Notes: generated from the sequence alone by a model not told the origin. A stretch of DNA of 64,000 nt from Natronorubrum halalkaliphilum (GCF_009834785.1 NZ_WUYX01000019.1:42248-106247); one strand, 5' to 3'. Numbered from the stretch's first letter, positions 36,064 to 45,545 are shown. Program-made: numbers and translations.

Positions 36064-36951
36064 TCACCGATCGACCTCAAGCACCTCGTACAGCGTGCGC
36101 TCGGTATCGATCGACAGCAGGTGCTCGCGGTACTCGGCGCTGGCCTGGACGTCCGAGACGAAGGCCTCGTCAGAAAGCGTGGTACCAGCCTGGGCCGACG
36201 CCTCGGTGATCGTCTCCTCGCTCACCGCACTCCCCTCGAGTTCGTCCTCGGCGGCCGGCAGTCTCGCGGGATTCGTCGTCGCGCCGGTGACGGCGACTCG
36301 AGCCGCCTCGATCGTCTCGCCGTCGGTTCGAAGCCAGACGCCGACGCCGACCATGGCGTACCCCGACAGCGGATCCCGTCGCTTGTGGTAGCCGCTGACG
36401 GCGTCGGCGTCGGTCGGAACTCGAACCGCGGTGACGATCTCGTCGTCGGCGACCGCCGTCTCGAACGGCCCCTCGAAGAGATCGGTCGCCGCTATGGTCC
36501 GCTCGCCGTCGGGCGAGCGAACCTCGAGCGAGCCGTCGAGCGCGAGGAGTGGGGCGGGCGGGTCCGACCGCGCGTCGCCGTGGGCGAGATTGCCGCCGAT
36601 GGTGCCGCCGTTTCGCACCTGCGGATCGCCCAACTCGGCCGCGGCGTCGGCGAGTGCGGTCGCGTGCTCTCGGACGGTCTCGGACTCGGCGATCTCGGTG
36701 TGGGTAGCGAGCGCGCCGATCGAGATGCCGCCGGGGTCGCCGTCGCGCTCGCCATCTCGCGCTTCGATCGCGTCGAGCCCGCTTAGCTGTCCGATGTCGA
36801 CCAGCGCCGACGGCGACTCGTCGCCGGTCTTCATCCGCGGCAGCAGGCCGTGGGCCCCGGCGATCAGTTCCGCGCCGTCGTGGTCCGCGAGCAGTTCGAG
36901 CGCGTTTTCGACGCTGTCGGCCCGATAGTACTCGAAGTCGTCCATGTACAT
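36064..36951 (-). CDS. Molybdenum hydroxylase, FAD-binding medium subunit (CoxM type)
   Basis: Middle subunit of a xanthine-dehydrogenase-family enzyme, binding FAD. The 295-residue protein starts MYMDDFEYYRADSVENALEL, with the FAD loops AGAHGLLPRMKTG (usually AGGxSLxPxMK) and RNGGTIGGNLAHGDARSD, and the C-terminal CODH_C domain (EGSAVSEETITEASAQA). ATG overlaps the large-subunit stop (TGATG). Third gene of the operon 2Fe-2S, large, medium. Confidence 0.9.
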   Translation of the reverse strand: MYMDDFEYYRADSVENALELLADHDGAELIAGAHGLLPRMKTGDESPSALVDIGQLSGLDAIEARDGERDGDPGGISIGALATHTEIAESETVREHATALADAAAELGDPQVRNGGTIGGNLAHGDARSDPPAPLLALDGSLEVRSPDGERTIAATDLFEGPFETAVADDEIVTAVRVPTDADAVSGYHKRRDPLSGYAMVGVGVWLRTDGETIEAARVAVTGATTNPARLPAAEDELEGSAVSEETITEASAQAGTTLSDEAFVSDVQASAEYREHLLSIDTERTLYEVLEVDR

Positions 36952-39344
36952 CAGCGATCACCCCCCGTTTCCGCGGCCCGCCAAACTGACTCCGGTGTGA
37001 TCGGCATGTCGAGGTGATCGACGTCGAAGGGCTCGAGGGCGTCTACCACGGCCGAGACGATCGTCGGCGTCGCCGCGATGGTCGCCGACTCGCCGACTCC
37101 CTTGACGCCGATCGGGTTGTGCGGACTCGGCGTCACCGTGTTGTCCGTCTCGAAATCGGGCAACTGGGTCGCGTGCGGGACGGCGTACTCGTCCATGCGA
37201 CGGGTCTGCAGGTGGCCGTCATCGTCGTACGCTGCGCCCTCGTAGAGCGCCGCGCCGATCCCCTGTGCGATCCCGCCGTGGACCTGCCCCTCGACGATCA
37301 TCGGGTTGATGATCTCGCCGCAGTCGTCGACCGCGACGTAGCGCTCGATCTCGATCTCGCCCGTCTCCGGGTCGACTTCGACGACGGCGACGTGCGTGCC
37401 GAAGGGGTAGGTGAAGTTCTCCGGATCGTAGAAGTTGGTCTCCTCGAGTCCGGGGTCCATTCCCTCGGGCAGATCGTGGCCGAGGTAGGCCTCGTGAGCG
37501 ATCGCCTGGATGTGCAGCGATCGGTCCGGCGCGCCGGCGACGTGGAACTCGCCGTCCTCGAACTCGATATCGTCGACGCTCGTCTCGAGTTGGTGGGCCG
37601 CGATCCGGCGAGCCTTCTCTCTGACCTCGCGAGCGCCGCGAGCGATGGAGCCGCCGCCGACCGACGCGCTGCGGCTGCCGTAGGTCCCCATCCCCTGGGG
37701 AATCCGGTCGGTGTCGCCCTCGACGACGTCGATATCGTCGACGGACAGGCCGAGTTCCTCGGCCGCGATCTGGGCGTAGGTCGTTCGATGCCCCTGGCCC
37801 TGATCGGCCGTTCCCGCGAGGACGGTGACCGAGCCGGTCGAGTCGAATCGGACGATCGAACTCTCCCAGCCGCCGGCTTGGGCGCCGAGGTCGCCCGCGA
37901 GACCCGAAGGCGAGAGTCCGGCCGATTCGATGAAGTTGCCGACGCCGATCCCGATGTATCGGTCCTCGTCCCGAAGCTCGCGCTGGCGCTCGCGTAACTC
38001 GTCGTAGTCGACGTGCTCGAGCGCCAGATCCATCGCGCGTTCGTACTCGCCGCTGTCGTAAACCAGCGCCGCCGCCGACTCGTAGGGGAACTCGTCGGGG
38101 GCGACAAGATTGTGCCGTCTGAGTTCGACCGAATCCATCCCCAGTTCTCGCGCGCCGACGTCGACGAGCCGTTCGATCACGTAGATCCCCTCGGCCCGGC
38201 CGGCGCCGCGGTAGGCGTCGACGGGCGTCGTGTTCGTGAACGCGCCGACGACCCGGCAGTGGATCGCCGGGATGGTGTACTGGCCCGAAAGAACCGTGGC
38301 GTACAGATACGACGGCGTCGCCGTGCCGAACTGTGAGAGCTGCGCCCCGAGTCCGGCGTGGGTTTCGACGCGAACCCCGCGGATCGTGCCGTCCTCGTCG
38401 AGGGCGATCTCGCCGGTCGTCACGTGATCCCGTCCGTGACAGTCGGTCAGGTAGCTCTCCGAGCGCGTGGCCTGCCACTTCACCGGTCGGCCGAGTTGCA
38501 TCGAACACCAGGCCGTCACGGCCTCGTCGGGGTAGTGATAGATCTTGCTGCCGAAGCCGCCGCCGACCTCGGGGGCGATCACCTGAATCTTGTTCTCCGG
38601 CAATCCAAGCGTCCCCGCCGAGAGCAGCATCCGATGCAGGTGCGGGTTCTGACTCGTCATCCAGAGGCGAAGCTTTTCCGTCGTCTCATCCCAGTCGGCC
38701 AGCGCCGCTCGCGGCTCCATCGCGTTGGGGATGATACGTGGCTGTCGGAGGTCGACGCTCGCGACCCGATCGGCGTCGGCGAACGCCTCATCCGTCGCGT
38801 CCGCGTCGCCGAGTTCGAAGTCGAACGCGACGTTGTCCTCGGCCTCGTCGTGAACCGGCGACACGTCGCGCTCGACGGCCTCAACCGGGTCCGTGACGTG
38901 CTCGAGTGGCTCGTACTCGACGTCGATTCGCTCGAGTGCGTCGTGGGCGACGTGCGGCGTTTCCGCGACGACGGCGGCGACGGCGGTGCCCTCGTGGCGG
39001 ACCTTGTCCGTGGCGAGCATCCGGTACTGGGGCTGGACGAGCCCGGGGAGGTCCCACGCGGTCGGAATCGTGTTCGGCACGCCGCTCTCGACGACGTCTT
39101 CGCCGGTGTAGACCGCCAGAACGCCGTCCATCGCTTCCGCGTCGCCGGTATCGACGTTCTCGATACGCGCGTGAGCGTGATCGGAGCGACGAATCGCCAG
39201 GTGCGTCGTTCCTCGGCGGGAGATGTCGTCGGTGTACTCGCCGGAGCCGGTCAGCAACGGGACGTCCTCGCCGCGTTCGATCGCGGCGCCGAAGGCCCCG
39301 CTGCCGTCGTCACCGGAGTCTCCGCTCGCGTCCGCGTCACTCAT
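36951..39344 (-). CDS. Molybdenum hydroxylase, molybdopterin-binding large subunit
   Basis: Catalytic subunit, 797 residues, with molybdopterin-cytosine-dinucleotide-type motifs: EVGGGFGSKIYHYPDEAV, DAYRGAGRAEGIYVIERL, TADQGQGHRTTYAQIAAEEL and the active-site glutamate in GVKGVGESATIAATP. The loop reads AYRGAGR, not the AYRCSFR of true aerobic CO dehydrogenase, so this is an aldehyde, purine or N-heterocycle hydroxylase of unassigned substrate. It overlaps both neighbours (ATGA with the 2Fe-2S gene, TGATG with the FAD gene). Needs the Moco pathway, of which moaE is at 2.1 kb. Confidence 0.9.
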   Translation of the reverse strand: MSDADASGDSGDDGSGAFGAAIERGEDVPLLTGSGEYTDDISRRGTTHLAIRRSDHAHARIENVDTGDAEAMDGVLAVYTGEDVVESGVPNTIPTAWDLPGLVQPQYRMLATDKVRHEGTAVAAVVAETPHVAHDALERIDVEYEPLEHVTDPVEAVERDVSPVHDEAEDNVAFDFELGDADATDEAFADADRVASVDLRQPRIIPNAMEPRAALADWDETTEKLRLWMTSQNPHLHRMLLSAGTLGLPENKIQVIAPEVGGGFGSKIYHYPDEAVTAWCSMQLGRPVKWQATRSESYLTDCHGRDHVTTGEIALDEDGTIRGVRVETHAGLGAQLSQFGTATPSYLYATVLSGQYTIPAIHCRVVGAFTNTTPVDAYRGAGRAEGIYVIERLVDVGARELGMDSVELRRHNLVAPDEFPYESAAALVYDSGEYERAMDLALEHVDYDELRERQRELRDEDRYIGIGVGNFIESAGLSPSGLAGDLGAQAGGWESSIVRFDSTGSVTVLAGTADQGQGHRTTYAQIAAEELGLSVDDIDVVEGDTDRIPQGMGTYGSRSASVGGGSIARGAREVREKARRIAAHQLETSVDDIEFEDGEFHVAGAPDRSLHIQAIAHEAYLGHDLPEGMDPGLEETNFYDPENFTYPFGTHVAVVEVDPETGEIEIERYVAVDDCGEIINPMIVEGQVHGGIAQGIGAALYEGAAYDDDGHLQTRRMDEYAVPHATQLPDFETDNTVTPSPHNPIGVKGVGESATIAATPTIVSAVVDALEPFDVDHLDMPITPESVWRAAETGGDR

Positions 39345-39820
39345 CGCCGTTCACCCAGTCGGTCGGCTGTGGCTTCGATCGCATCGACGATGTTCTGGTA
39401 ACCGGTACACCGACAGAGGTTCCCCTCGATCGCCTCCCGAATCTCCTCGCGGGTCGGGTCGTCGTTCGTCGCTAACAACGCGTCCGCGCTCAGCAACATC
39501 CCCGGCGTACAGTAGCCACACTGGAGTCCGTGGTGTTCCTGAAAACTCTCCTGCAACGGCGTGAGATCGCCGTCGTCGGCGAGTCCTTCGACCGTTTCGA
39601 TCTCCGCCCCGTCCGTCTGGACGGCCAGACGCGTACAAGATTTGATCGTCTCGCCGTTTACCGCGACGGTACAGGTGCCACAGCGTCCCGTCTCGCAACC
39701 GACGTTCGCCCCGGTATAGCCGAGTTCGTCTCGAAGCGCCGTGACGAGCAACGTCCGCGGTTCGACCGCCAGTTCGTGTCGCTCTCCGTTGACCGTTACA
39801 GATATCTCGTGTTCTGACAT
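39341..39820 (-). CDS. Molybdenum hydroxylase, [2Fe-2S] small subunit
   Basis: A 159-residue iron-sulfur subunit passing electrons from the molybdenum site to FAD. The plant-type cluster is GCETGRCGTCTV with its fourth Cys in KSCTRLAV; the second cluster is HHGLQCGYCTPGM and GNLCRCTGYQNI. First gene of the operon. I chose ATG 39820 (MSEHEISVTVNGERHELAV); the frame extends to ATG 39892, closer to a TCTATTTA promoter element at about 39915, so a 24-residue longer form is possible. Confidence 0.92.
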   Translation of the reverse strand: MSEHEISVTVNGERHELAVEPRTLLVTALRDELGYTGANVGCETGRCGTCTVAVNGETIKSCTRLAVQTDGAEIETVEGLADDGDLTPLQESFQEHHGLQCGYCTPGMLLSADALLATNDDPTREEIREAIEGNLCRCTGYQNIVDAIEATADRLGERR

Positions 39821-39997
39821 GTATTGTCTCCGTGTCTCCTCCGTCGTTCTTCCGCGTGTCGTGTTTGCAATTACCGTGGGTGGCTTCCACATGCTGTACT
39901 CTTCATATCGAGGTAAATAGATTCGTGACCGAATCCTGACGGGAGAACGGGTCGCGGACGCGAGGCGACCGGTCGATTTCGAGTCCGCTTCCGACGG

Positions 39998-42601
39998 TTA
40001 CGACAGGCGATCGATCGCGCGTTCCCGAAGGACGAGCAGACACGGCAGGACGGTGAGACAGGCGACGAACGCGAAGATGATGCTCAGCCCTGTCACCAGC
40101 CCGAATCGCTGCAGCGGGGGTGAAAGCGCCAGCGCGAGCACGCCGAACCCGGCCGCCGTCGTCGCCGCGCTGCCGAGCAGCGCGCCGCCGGTTCCGGTGA
40201 CCGTCGCCGCGAGGGCGTCCTCGAGCGACTGTCGCTGCTCCTTTTCGGCGATGAACCGTTCGCCGACGTGGATACTGTAGTCGACGCCGAGTCCGATCGC
40301 GAGGCTGGTGATGACGGCCGTCTCGCTGTTGAACGGCAGATCGAGCAACGCCATCGTCCCGAGCAGCCACGCGAGCGCGGCGACGACGGGGGCGAGCGTG
40401 ACCGCACCGAGCGAGAGCGCCCGGTGGCGGACCCAGTAGAGGATCGTCAGGAACGTCAGGATGACCACCAGCGTGACCGCGAACGCCTGCACGAGCGTCT
40501 CGAGCAGCGCGTCCTGAACGACGGCCGTCGTCACGGGGCCGCCGGTCGCGATCGCCGTGACGGGGCCGGCAGTCTCGATCGCGGCTGCGAGGTCGCGAGT
40601 GTCGTCGGCGACGGTCTGTGCGGCGGCATCCCCCTGAACGCTGACGAGCAGGCGGGCCGTCTCGTACGACTCACCGTCGTCACTTCGGTGGAGAACCTCG
40701 GATGCGCGATCCGAATCGGCGTCGAACAACACGTCGTAGAAGCCGGCGACGTCCTCGTTCGGGAGGTCGTCGCCCGTCGTATCGCGCTCCTCGAGGGCGG
40801 CTGCGACGGTCTCGTTCTCGCTCGCGAGCTCTCGGATGACCGCGGGCGGGCCGTCGATTGCGGCCTCGCCGCCCGGACGGACGATGATCGTGTCGTCGCC
40901 GCCGACCCCGTTGCTCGCCTCGTCCATCGCCACGAGTGACTCGGGATCGGTCACGTCGCCGCGTATCAGGATCTGGGTCTGACTCCCCTCGCCGCGCTCG
41001 GCGAAGTTCTCGCCGAGGTACGCGGCGTCGTCGCTGATCGTGTACGTATCGGGTGCGAGCGGGCCGGGAAGGGACTTGGCCCACTCGGGTGCGTCTTCGG
41101 GCAGGAAGTCCGCCTGATTGAACTCCGTATCGATCGTCGTCGCCCCGTAGGCGCCGCCCACGGCGAGGACGAGCGCAACGATCACGACCGCGAGCGGGGC
41201 TCGACGGGCCAGGGTGACGAATCGCGAAAGCACGCGGTTGACCACGCTGGTCCCCGTTCCGAACGGGCGTTTCGCTCGGTTGCGGTCGAACCGGTTCTCG
41301 AGGAGGTCGTCGACTTCGACCTTGAGCGCCGGCACGAGTACGGCGAAGGCGACGAACGTCGCGAAGATGCCGCCGCCGCTCAAGAGCGCGAAGTCCTGAA
41401 TCGCCGGCAGCGGACTGACGACGTTCGAGAGGAACCCGACGCCGGTCGAGACCGTCGCGGCCGCGAGCGCGAGGACGACGCCCGTGAGGCCGAGGGTCAT
41501 GCCGGCTCGCGTTCCGACGACGGCGCCGTTCGAGGTCGGTTCGCCGTCGCTGCCAGCCCCCTCCGTTCCCGCCGGCGCGCCCTCGAGTTCGCCCGCTCTC
41601 GCCTCCCGGTAGCGCATGACGACGTGGAGCGCGTAGTCGATGCTCAGCCCGATCAGGAGGAAGGGAACGGCGATGAGCAGTTGGCTCGAGGGTATCTCGA
41701 GCCAGCCCTGAAGCCCCGCGAGCCACGCCATCACGACCGCGATGCCGAACACGCCGATGAGGACGTCGACGACGTCGCGATACGTGATCGCGAGGACGCC
41801 GAGCACGAGCACGAGCGCGACGGGGGTGATGATCGCGAAGCTGTCCCCGACGGCGTTCGAGGACGCCTCGTCGGTGACACCCTGACCGAAGAGGAACGCG
41901 TCGTCGAACCGCTGGTCGACGCTCTCTGCGATTTCGACCTGCGCGTCGTAGGCCGCCTGTGGCACCTCGTCCGGACCGCTGTCGTCGACCTGGAAGAGGA
42001 ACGTGATTCGCGACTCGGCCTCGGTCGAGCCCGGTTCGTACGCCGTCGGCAGGAACTCGTACGCCTCCTCGCCGCCCTGATCGGCGTCCGGATCGAGCAC
42101 GTCGGCGAGCAGTTCTTCGACCTCCTCGTCCGATCGATCCTCGAGCGCCGCAATCTGCTCTTCGAGGGTCGGCTCGCCCGTCTCCGGCGGGCCGTCCGCG
42201 GCCGTCGCGCGGTCTTCGAACACCGCACCCGTCGCGACGACGTTCTCGAGGCCGACGAACCCGTCGTCCTCGAATGTGGCGTTTAGCGTCTCGTCCTCGC
42301 GAATCTCCTGCTGAAGGAGCAGTCCCTCGAGCAGCGACTCGCGAGTGAGGACATCGCCGCCCTCGTCGCGGACGACCAGTTGGGCGACGACCCCGTCTTC
42401 GGTATCGTACGTCGCCTCGATCTCCTCGAGCGCCTCGGTTTCCTCGGAGTCGGTCTCGAACTGGCCGATCTCGCCTTCCTCGCTCTCCCCGATCACCGCG
42501 CCGGCGGCGACGACGGCGGTGAGCAGCAGTACGAGCACGATGACGAGCCGGCTGTGCGAGACGATCGCGTCCGCGTACCGGGCGCCGACGGATCTGCTCA
42601 C
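39998..42601 (-). CDS. RND/MMPL-family transporter
   Basis: An 867-residue integral membrane exporter with internal duplication. Each half has a first helix (residues 17-38 and about 455-475), a large external domain, and five clustered helices. The TM4-type motifs ILLGLSIDYALHVVMRYREA-like (near residue 320) and IGLGVDYSIHVGERF (near 775) carry the proton-relay aspartates. Relatives move lipids, hopanoids or drugs; here the cargo is unknown. The start is a GTG at 42601. It does not share a transcript with the molybdenum hydroxylase (178-bp gap), though both run on the minus strand. Confidence 0.85.
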   Translation of the reverse strand: MSRSVGARYADAIVSHSRLVIVLVLLLTAVVAAGAVIGESEEGEIGQFETDSEETEALEEIEATYDTEDGVVAQLVVRDEGGDVLTRESLLEGLLLQQEIREDETLNATFEDDGFVGLENVVATGAVFEDRATAADGPPETGEPTLEEQIAALEDRSDEEVEELLADVLDPDADQGGEEAYEFLPTAYEPGSTEAESRITFLFQVDDSGPDEVPQAAYDAQVEIAESVDQRFDDAFLFGQGVTDEASSNAVGDSFAIITPVALVLVLGVLAITYRDVVDVLIGVFGIAVVMAWLAGLQGWLEIPSSQLLIAVPFLLIGLSIDYALHVVMRYREARAGELEGAPAGTEGAGSDGEPTSNGAVVGTRAGMTLGLTGVVLALAAATVSTGVGFLSNVVSPLPAIQDFALLSGGGIFATFVAFAVLVPALKVEVDDLLENRFDRNRAKRPFGTGTSVVNRVLSRFVTLARRAPLAVVIVALVLAVGGAYGATTIDTEFNQADFLPEDAPEWAKSLPGPLAPDTYTISDDAAYLGENFAERGEGSQTQILIRGDVTDPESLVAMDEASNGVGGDDTIIVRPGGEAAIDGPPAVIRELASENETVAAALEERDTTGDDLPNEDVAGFYDVLFDADSDRASEVLHRSDDGESYETARLLVSVQGDAAAQTVADDTRDLAAAIETAGPVTAIATGGPVTTAVVQDALLETLVQAFAVTLVVILTFLTILYWVRHRALSLGAVTLAPVVAALAWLLGTMALLDLPFNSETAVITSLAIGLGVDYSIHVGERFIAEKEQRQSLEDALAATVTGTGGALLGSAATTAAGFGVLALALSPPLQRFGLVTGLSIIFAFVACLTVLPCLLVLRERAIDRLS

Positions 42602-42705
42602 GGCTCACCTCTCCGTCCGAGTACCGAGTTCATTGGCTGCTATTCGAACCGGGAGAGCCATAGGGGTTCGGATAGAAGTCGATTTCGTATAATCCAAACC
42701 CGATT

Positions 42706-43374
42706 ATGAACACGAACACCGACCGCGAACGCGGCGTCCTCAGTCCCGCGGATCGCGCCTACCTCCTCGGGGAACGAGAAATGAGTCACGATCAGTCGAA
42801 ACGCAACGCCGAGGCGCGGATCAGACGACGGATTCACGCCGCGGCGCTCGACTTCGATCTGCTCTTGCACACGCTTCCGGAGAAGGATCGGAAACAGGTC
42901 TTCGAGCAAACGGCGACCGACGAAGCGTTTCTCGACGGGCTTCGAGCGATGTTCGCGTTCGTCTATCTCGGGACGACGAACTACGGCGTCGACTTCGAAT
43001 CGGTGCTCGAGCCCGCCGTGAGGAACTCCGAGGAGTATCTCGCGGCGGCCGACCGCGAGGAGAGCGTTTCGGTCGACGTCACCTTCGAAGTCGAGGCGAC
43101 CATCGAGTCGTCGCTCGAGGGGATCGCCGAGCGGCTGGCGGACGGAGAGCCCGTGACGCCGCGAGAACTGTTCTCTCTCGTGATGCAGGGTTCGTGCGAC
43201 GTCGGCCAGTACGAGCGGATTACGGTCGTTCACGCGGACGGCGGCGATAACGATGGCGACGGCGACGACGGCGATTCCGGCGGCCCCTCGCTCGAGCGAT
43301 TGGCAACCTATCTCGACGGCGACCTCGAACGCGTGTCCGACGGCCGGGCCGTGATTCGGCTCGACGGCGAGTGA
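42706..43374 (+). CDS. Conserved haloarchaeal protein (MxxxRGVLSPADRAYL family)
   Basis: A 222-residue soluble protein. The N-terminus RGVLSPADRAYLLGEREMSH and RRRIHAAALDFDLLLHTLP are a recurrent haloarchaeal pattern. A second helical region (VDVTFEVEATIESSLEGIAE) is followed by a short DGDGDDGDSG linker and a C-terminal LERLATYLDGDLERVSDG. No function known. Divergent from the RND transporter gene and convergent with the sensor-domain gene (6-bp gap). Confidence 0.75.
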   Translation: MNTNTDRERGVLSPADRAYLLGEREMSHDQSKRNAEARIRRRIHAAALDFDLLLHTLPEKDRKQVFEQTATDEAFLDGLRAMFAFVYLGTTNYGVDFESVLEPAVRNSEEYLAAADREESVSVDVTFEVEATIESSLEGIAERLADGEPVTPRELFSLVMQGSCDVGQYERITVVHADGGDNDGDGDDGDSGGPSLERLATYLDGDLERVSDGRAVIRLDGE

Positions 43375-43380
43375 CGGTCG

Positions 43381-44199
43381 TTAGCCGTCCCGTCGAGAAG
43401 CGCCCGGCTCGTCGGACGCCGGCGGTGACCGGAGCATTCGGACCGCGACCGCGAGCGGGTCGTCGCCGTCCTCGAGTGCGAGACGTGCAAACCGACCCCA
43501 GAGTCGAGCGAGCGCGTTGAGCGCGTGGAACGTCCCGCACAGGACCACGAAACCGAGCGCCGCGGCGGCGAGGGCCTGCGGGAGGGTCGTAATCTCCCAG
43601 TAGCCGACGGTAATGACGCCCTCGATTCCCACGAGCAGGTAGTCCCAGCCGAGGTAGAGACTCTGGTGGATCTCCGGCGCGCGGTCCGAGAAGACGCCGA
43701 CGTACAGTCCCGGCTGATCGTAGTAAAACGGAATCATGAGCATGCTCGCGCCGGTCGACAGCCCGGTGACCGCGAGGGCGAACGACACGGTTCCTAACGC
43801 GAGTTTCGTCGGCAGGTACAGCACCGACGACCACGTCTTGGGGTGGGTCACGACCGAGACGATCTGTTCGCGCCGGGTCTCGCCTGCCGGTCTCGTCCGG
43901 GGTTCGATATCGACGGTGAGCAGCGCGGCGGTCAGCCAGCGATCGAAGCCGGCGATGGCGAGCGAGATGACGAAGACGACGGCGAGAAGCGGTAATCCGA
44001 CGAGGATCACGGAAAGACCGACGCCGAGACCGAACCCGACCGCGACGAACACGACGTAGGCGATTCCCAGTGGGAACGCGAGCAGCAGGTACGCCAGGTT
44101 CAGGTACGTCTGGCGCCGGAACGAGACCCCGACGAACCGTCGGACTCCCGCCGCGATCCGTCGCTGGCGATCGGTGACGGCGTCGGCCGCGGCACACAT
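43381..44199 (-). CDS. Sensor-domain membrane protein
   Basis: A 272-residue protein of the 'putative sensor' (PF13796-like) type, here not attached to a kinase. Two helix pairs are visible: LAYLLLAFPLGIAYVVFVAV with LGVGLSVILVGLPLLAVVFV, and LALGTVSFALAVTGLSTGAS with ALAAAALGFVVLCGTFHALN. ATG 44199 is supported by a TTTATTTTT box at 44225-44233, about 29 bp upstream; the longer frame to 44277 is unlikely. It may modulate the envelope; partner unknown. Confidence 0.75.
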   Translation of the reverse strand: MCAAADAVTDRQRRIAAGVRRFVGVSFRRQTYLNLAYLLLAFPLGIAYVVFVAVGFGLGVGLSVILVGLPLLAVVFVISLAIAGFDRWLTAALLTVDIEPRTRPAGETRREQIVSVVTHPKTWSSVLYLPTKLALGTVSFALAVTGLSTGASMLMIPFYYDQPGLYVGVFSDRAPEIHQSLYLGWDYLLVGIEGVITVGYWEITTLPQALAAAALGFVVLCGTFHALNALARLWGRFARLALEDGDDPLAVAVRMLRSPPASDEPGASRRDG

Positions 44200-44224
44200 T
44201 TCGATCGGAACTCCACCTGCGGGA

Positions 44225-44233
44225 AAAATAAAC
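44225..44233 (-). promoter_or_regulatory. TATA box for the sensor-domain gene
   Basis: TTTATTTTT on the minus strand about 29 bp before the ATG at 44199; decides that start. Confidence 0.55.
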
Positions 44234-44270
44234 GTTCGGCTGCGCGCCACGTCCTCGCCGCGGCGCCTCT

Positions 44271-44346
44271 CGGCCAAGACAGCGAGCGAAGTGGTTCCCG
44301 ATCAGGGCAGCCAGCGAGGGAAACGGCTCCCGGTCAAGACAGCGAG
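44271..44346. repeat. Degenerate direct repeats around the 3' end of the DUF4097-like gene
   Basis: CGGCCAAGACAGCGAG (44271-44286) and CGGTCAAGACAGCGAG (44331-44346) match at 15 of 16 positions, 60 bp apart; a third, more divergent copy (ATCAGGGCAGCCAGCGAG) lies midway. The right copy includes the gene's stop codon, so this is a duplication of a gene tail. Confidence 0.55.
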
Positions 44347-45167
44347 GTAACGTCGATCCGACCCGTACTCGTTTCGAGACGGAGCGTCGGCCCACCGTCG
44401 CCCAGCGTCCCCATCACGAGGTTGTCTTCGCGCGTCTCGTCGGTCAACTCGAGTCCGTCGACGCTGACCTCGCCCACACTCGTACTCACGTGGAGGTCGG
44501 CGTCAAGGTCCGGATCGATAGCCGCCGCAATTTCGCCGGTCGACGCCTCGACCGTCGTGTCGCCGTCGATCGCCGGTACGTCGACCTCGATACGGCCGGT
44601 GCTCGTGCGGACGTCGCCGAGCGCGTCGATCTCGCGAATCTCGACGTCTCCGGTGCTCGCTCGAGCGCCGACCGTGCCCGCGACGCTCGAAACGTCGATT
44701 TCCCCGGTGCTCGTCTCGACAGTCAGATCGCCCGTCACGTCGCGAACGCTGATTCGGCCGATGCTCGCGTCGATCCGCTCGAGTGCGAGCGCCTCCGGCA
44801 TCTCGATATCGAGATCCATCGTCGGCTGGCTCTCGAACCAGCCCACGCTGCCGTCGTACTCGGATCGGAGTTCGAGCGTGTCGTCGTCTCTCTCGGTTCG
44901 AAATTCGAGGTCGTCGAGGTCGGTTCGGATCGAACTCGACTGTTTGACGATATCAAGTCCGACGTCGTCGCGACCGACGCCGACGACCGTGATCTCGCCG
45001 ACGTCGCCGGTGACCTCGAGGCGCTCCGCTCCGTCCGGCGAGATCGTTTCGTTCGATTCGATGCGCCGGCCGACCAGCGGCGTCGAGCCGCTACAGCCGG
45101 CGAGCGCTGCCAGCAGGCTCGCCCCTGCACCCCCGAGCAGCGTTCGTCGAGACGTTCGTGCGGTCAT
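44334..45167 (-). CDS. Tat-exported lipoprotein with DUF4097 beta-strand repeats
   Basis: A 277-residue surface lipoprotein. The signal peptide has a twin arginine and a lipobox: SRRTLLGGAGASLLAALAGC, Cys 25 being the likely lipidated residue. The mature part is a beta helix with repeats of the type VETSTGEIDVSSV, RASTGDVEIREI and VRTSTGRIEVDVP, each about 20-22 residues, eight or so in a row. DUF4097 proteins are putative adhesins; the role in haloarchaea is unknown. Confidence 0.85.
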   Translation of the reverse strand: MTARTSRRTLLGGAGASLLAALAGCSGSTPLVGRRIESNETISPDGAERLEVTGDVGEITVVGVGRDDVGLDIVKQSSSIRTDLDDLEFRTERDDDTLELRSEYDGSVGWFESQPTMDLDIEMPEALALERIDASIGRISVRDVTGDLTVETSTGEIDVSSVAGTVGARASTGDVEIREIDALGDVRTSTGRIEVDVPAIDGDTTVEASTGEIAAAIDPDLDADLHVSTSVGEVSVDGLELTDETREDNLVMGTLGDGGPTLRLETSTGRIDVTSLS

Positions 45168-45545
45168 ATCTCACCCATGAACCTGATAGCCCGTTAACCC
45201 GATCGATCGTCTGGCGGGGTGCCAACTGTCCCCCGAAATTTTTATACTAGGTTTCGGCTGTCGGGAGCGCTCGAAGACGCTTCGGCGGCGACGAAACATC
45301 TAACACTCTCGCCGGTAGTACAGCCACGTATGGCAGCCACCGTCGCGGCGAGGATCGATCCCGTCGATCAGCCGCGCGACACCGTTTTCGTAGGGGCCCC
45401 ATAGCCCCGCATTCCCCACCCCGTTTCGACGGATGTATTGTCGGCGACCAGCATTGACCGAGCAACGACCGGTCTCAGCAATGAATTTCAGCAACGCCCA
45501 CGCGACGACGACGGATCGACGACGCCCGTTTCGGGCGGTGAGAGC
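45168..45545. other. 378-bp gap upstream of valS with a strong TATA box
   Basis: ATTTTTATACT at about 45238-45248 (plus strand) is a good TATA box nearly 300 bp before the valS ATG. The segment after it has GTTTCG and CGAAAC arms about 45250-45295, and a 24-codon reading frame (ATG 45330, MAATVAARIDPVDQPRDTVF). It may be the valS leader or a small RNA; I cannot tell which. Confidence 0.35.

Noticed and set aside
36951..39820. Aerobic carbon monoxide dehydrogenase
   Set aside because: The large subunit loop is AYRGAGR, not the AYRCSFR of form I CO dehydrogenase, so CO oxidation cannot be claimed.
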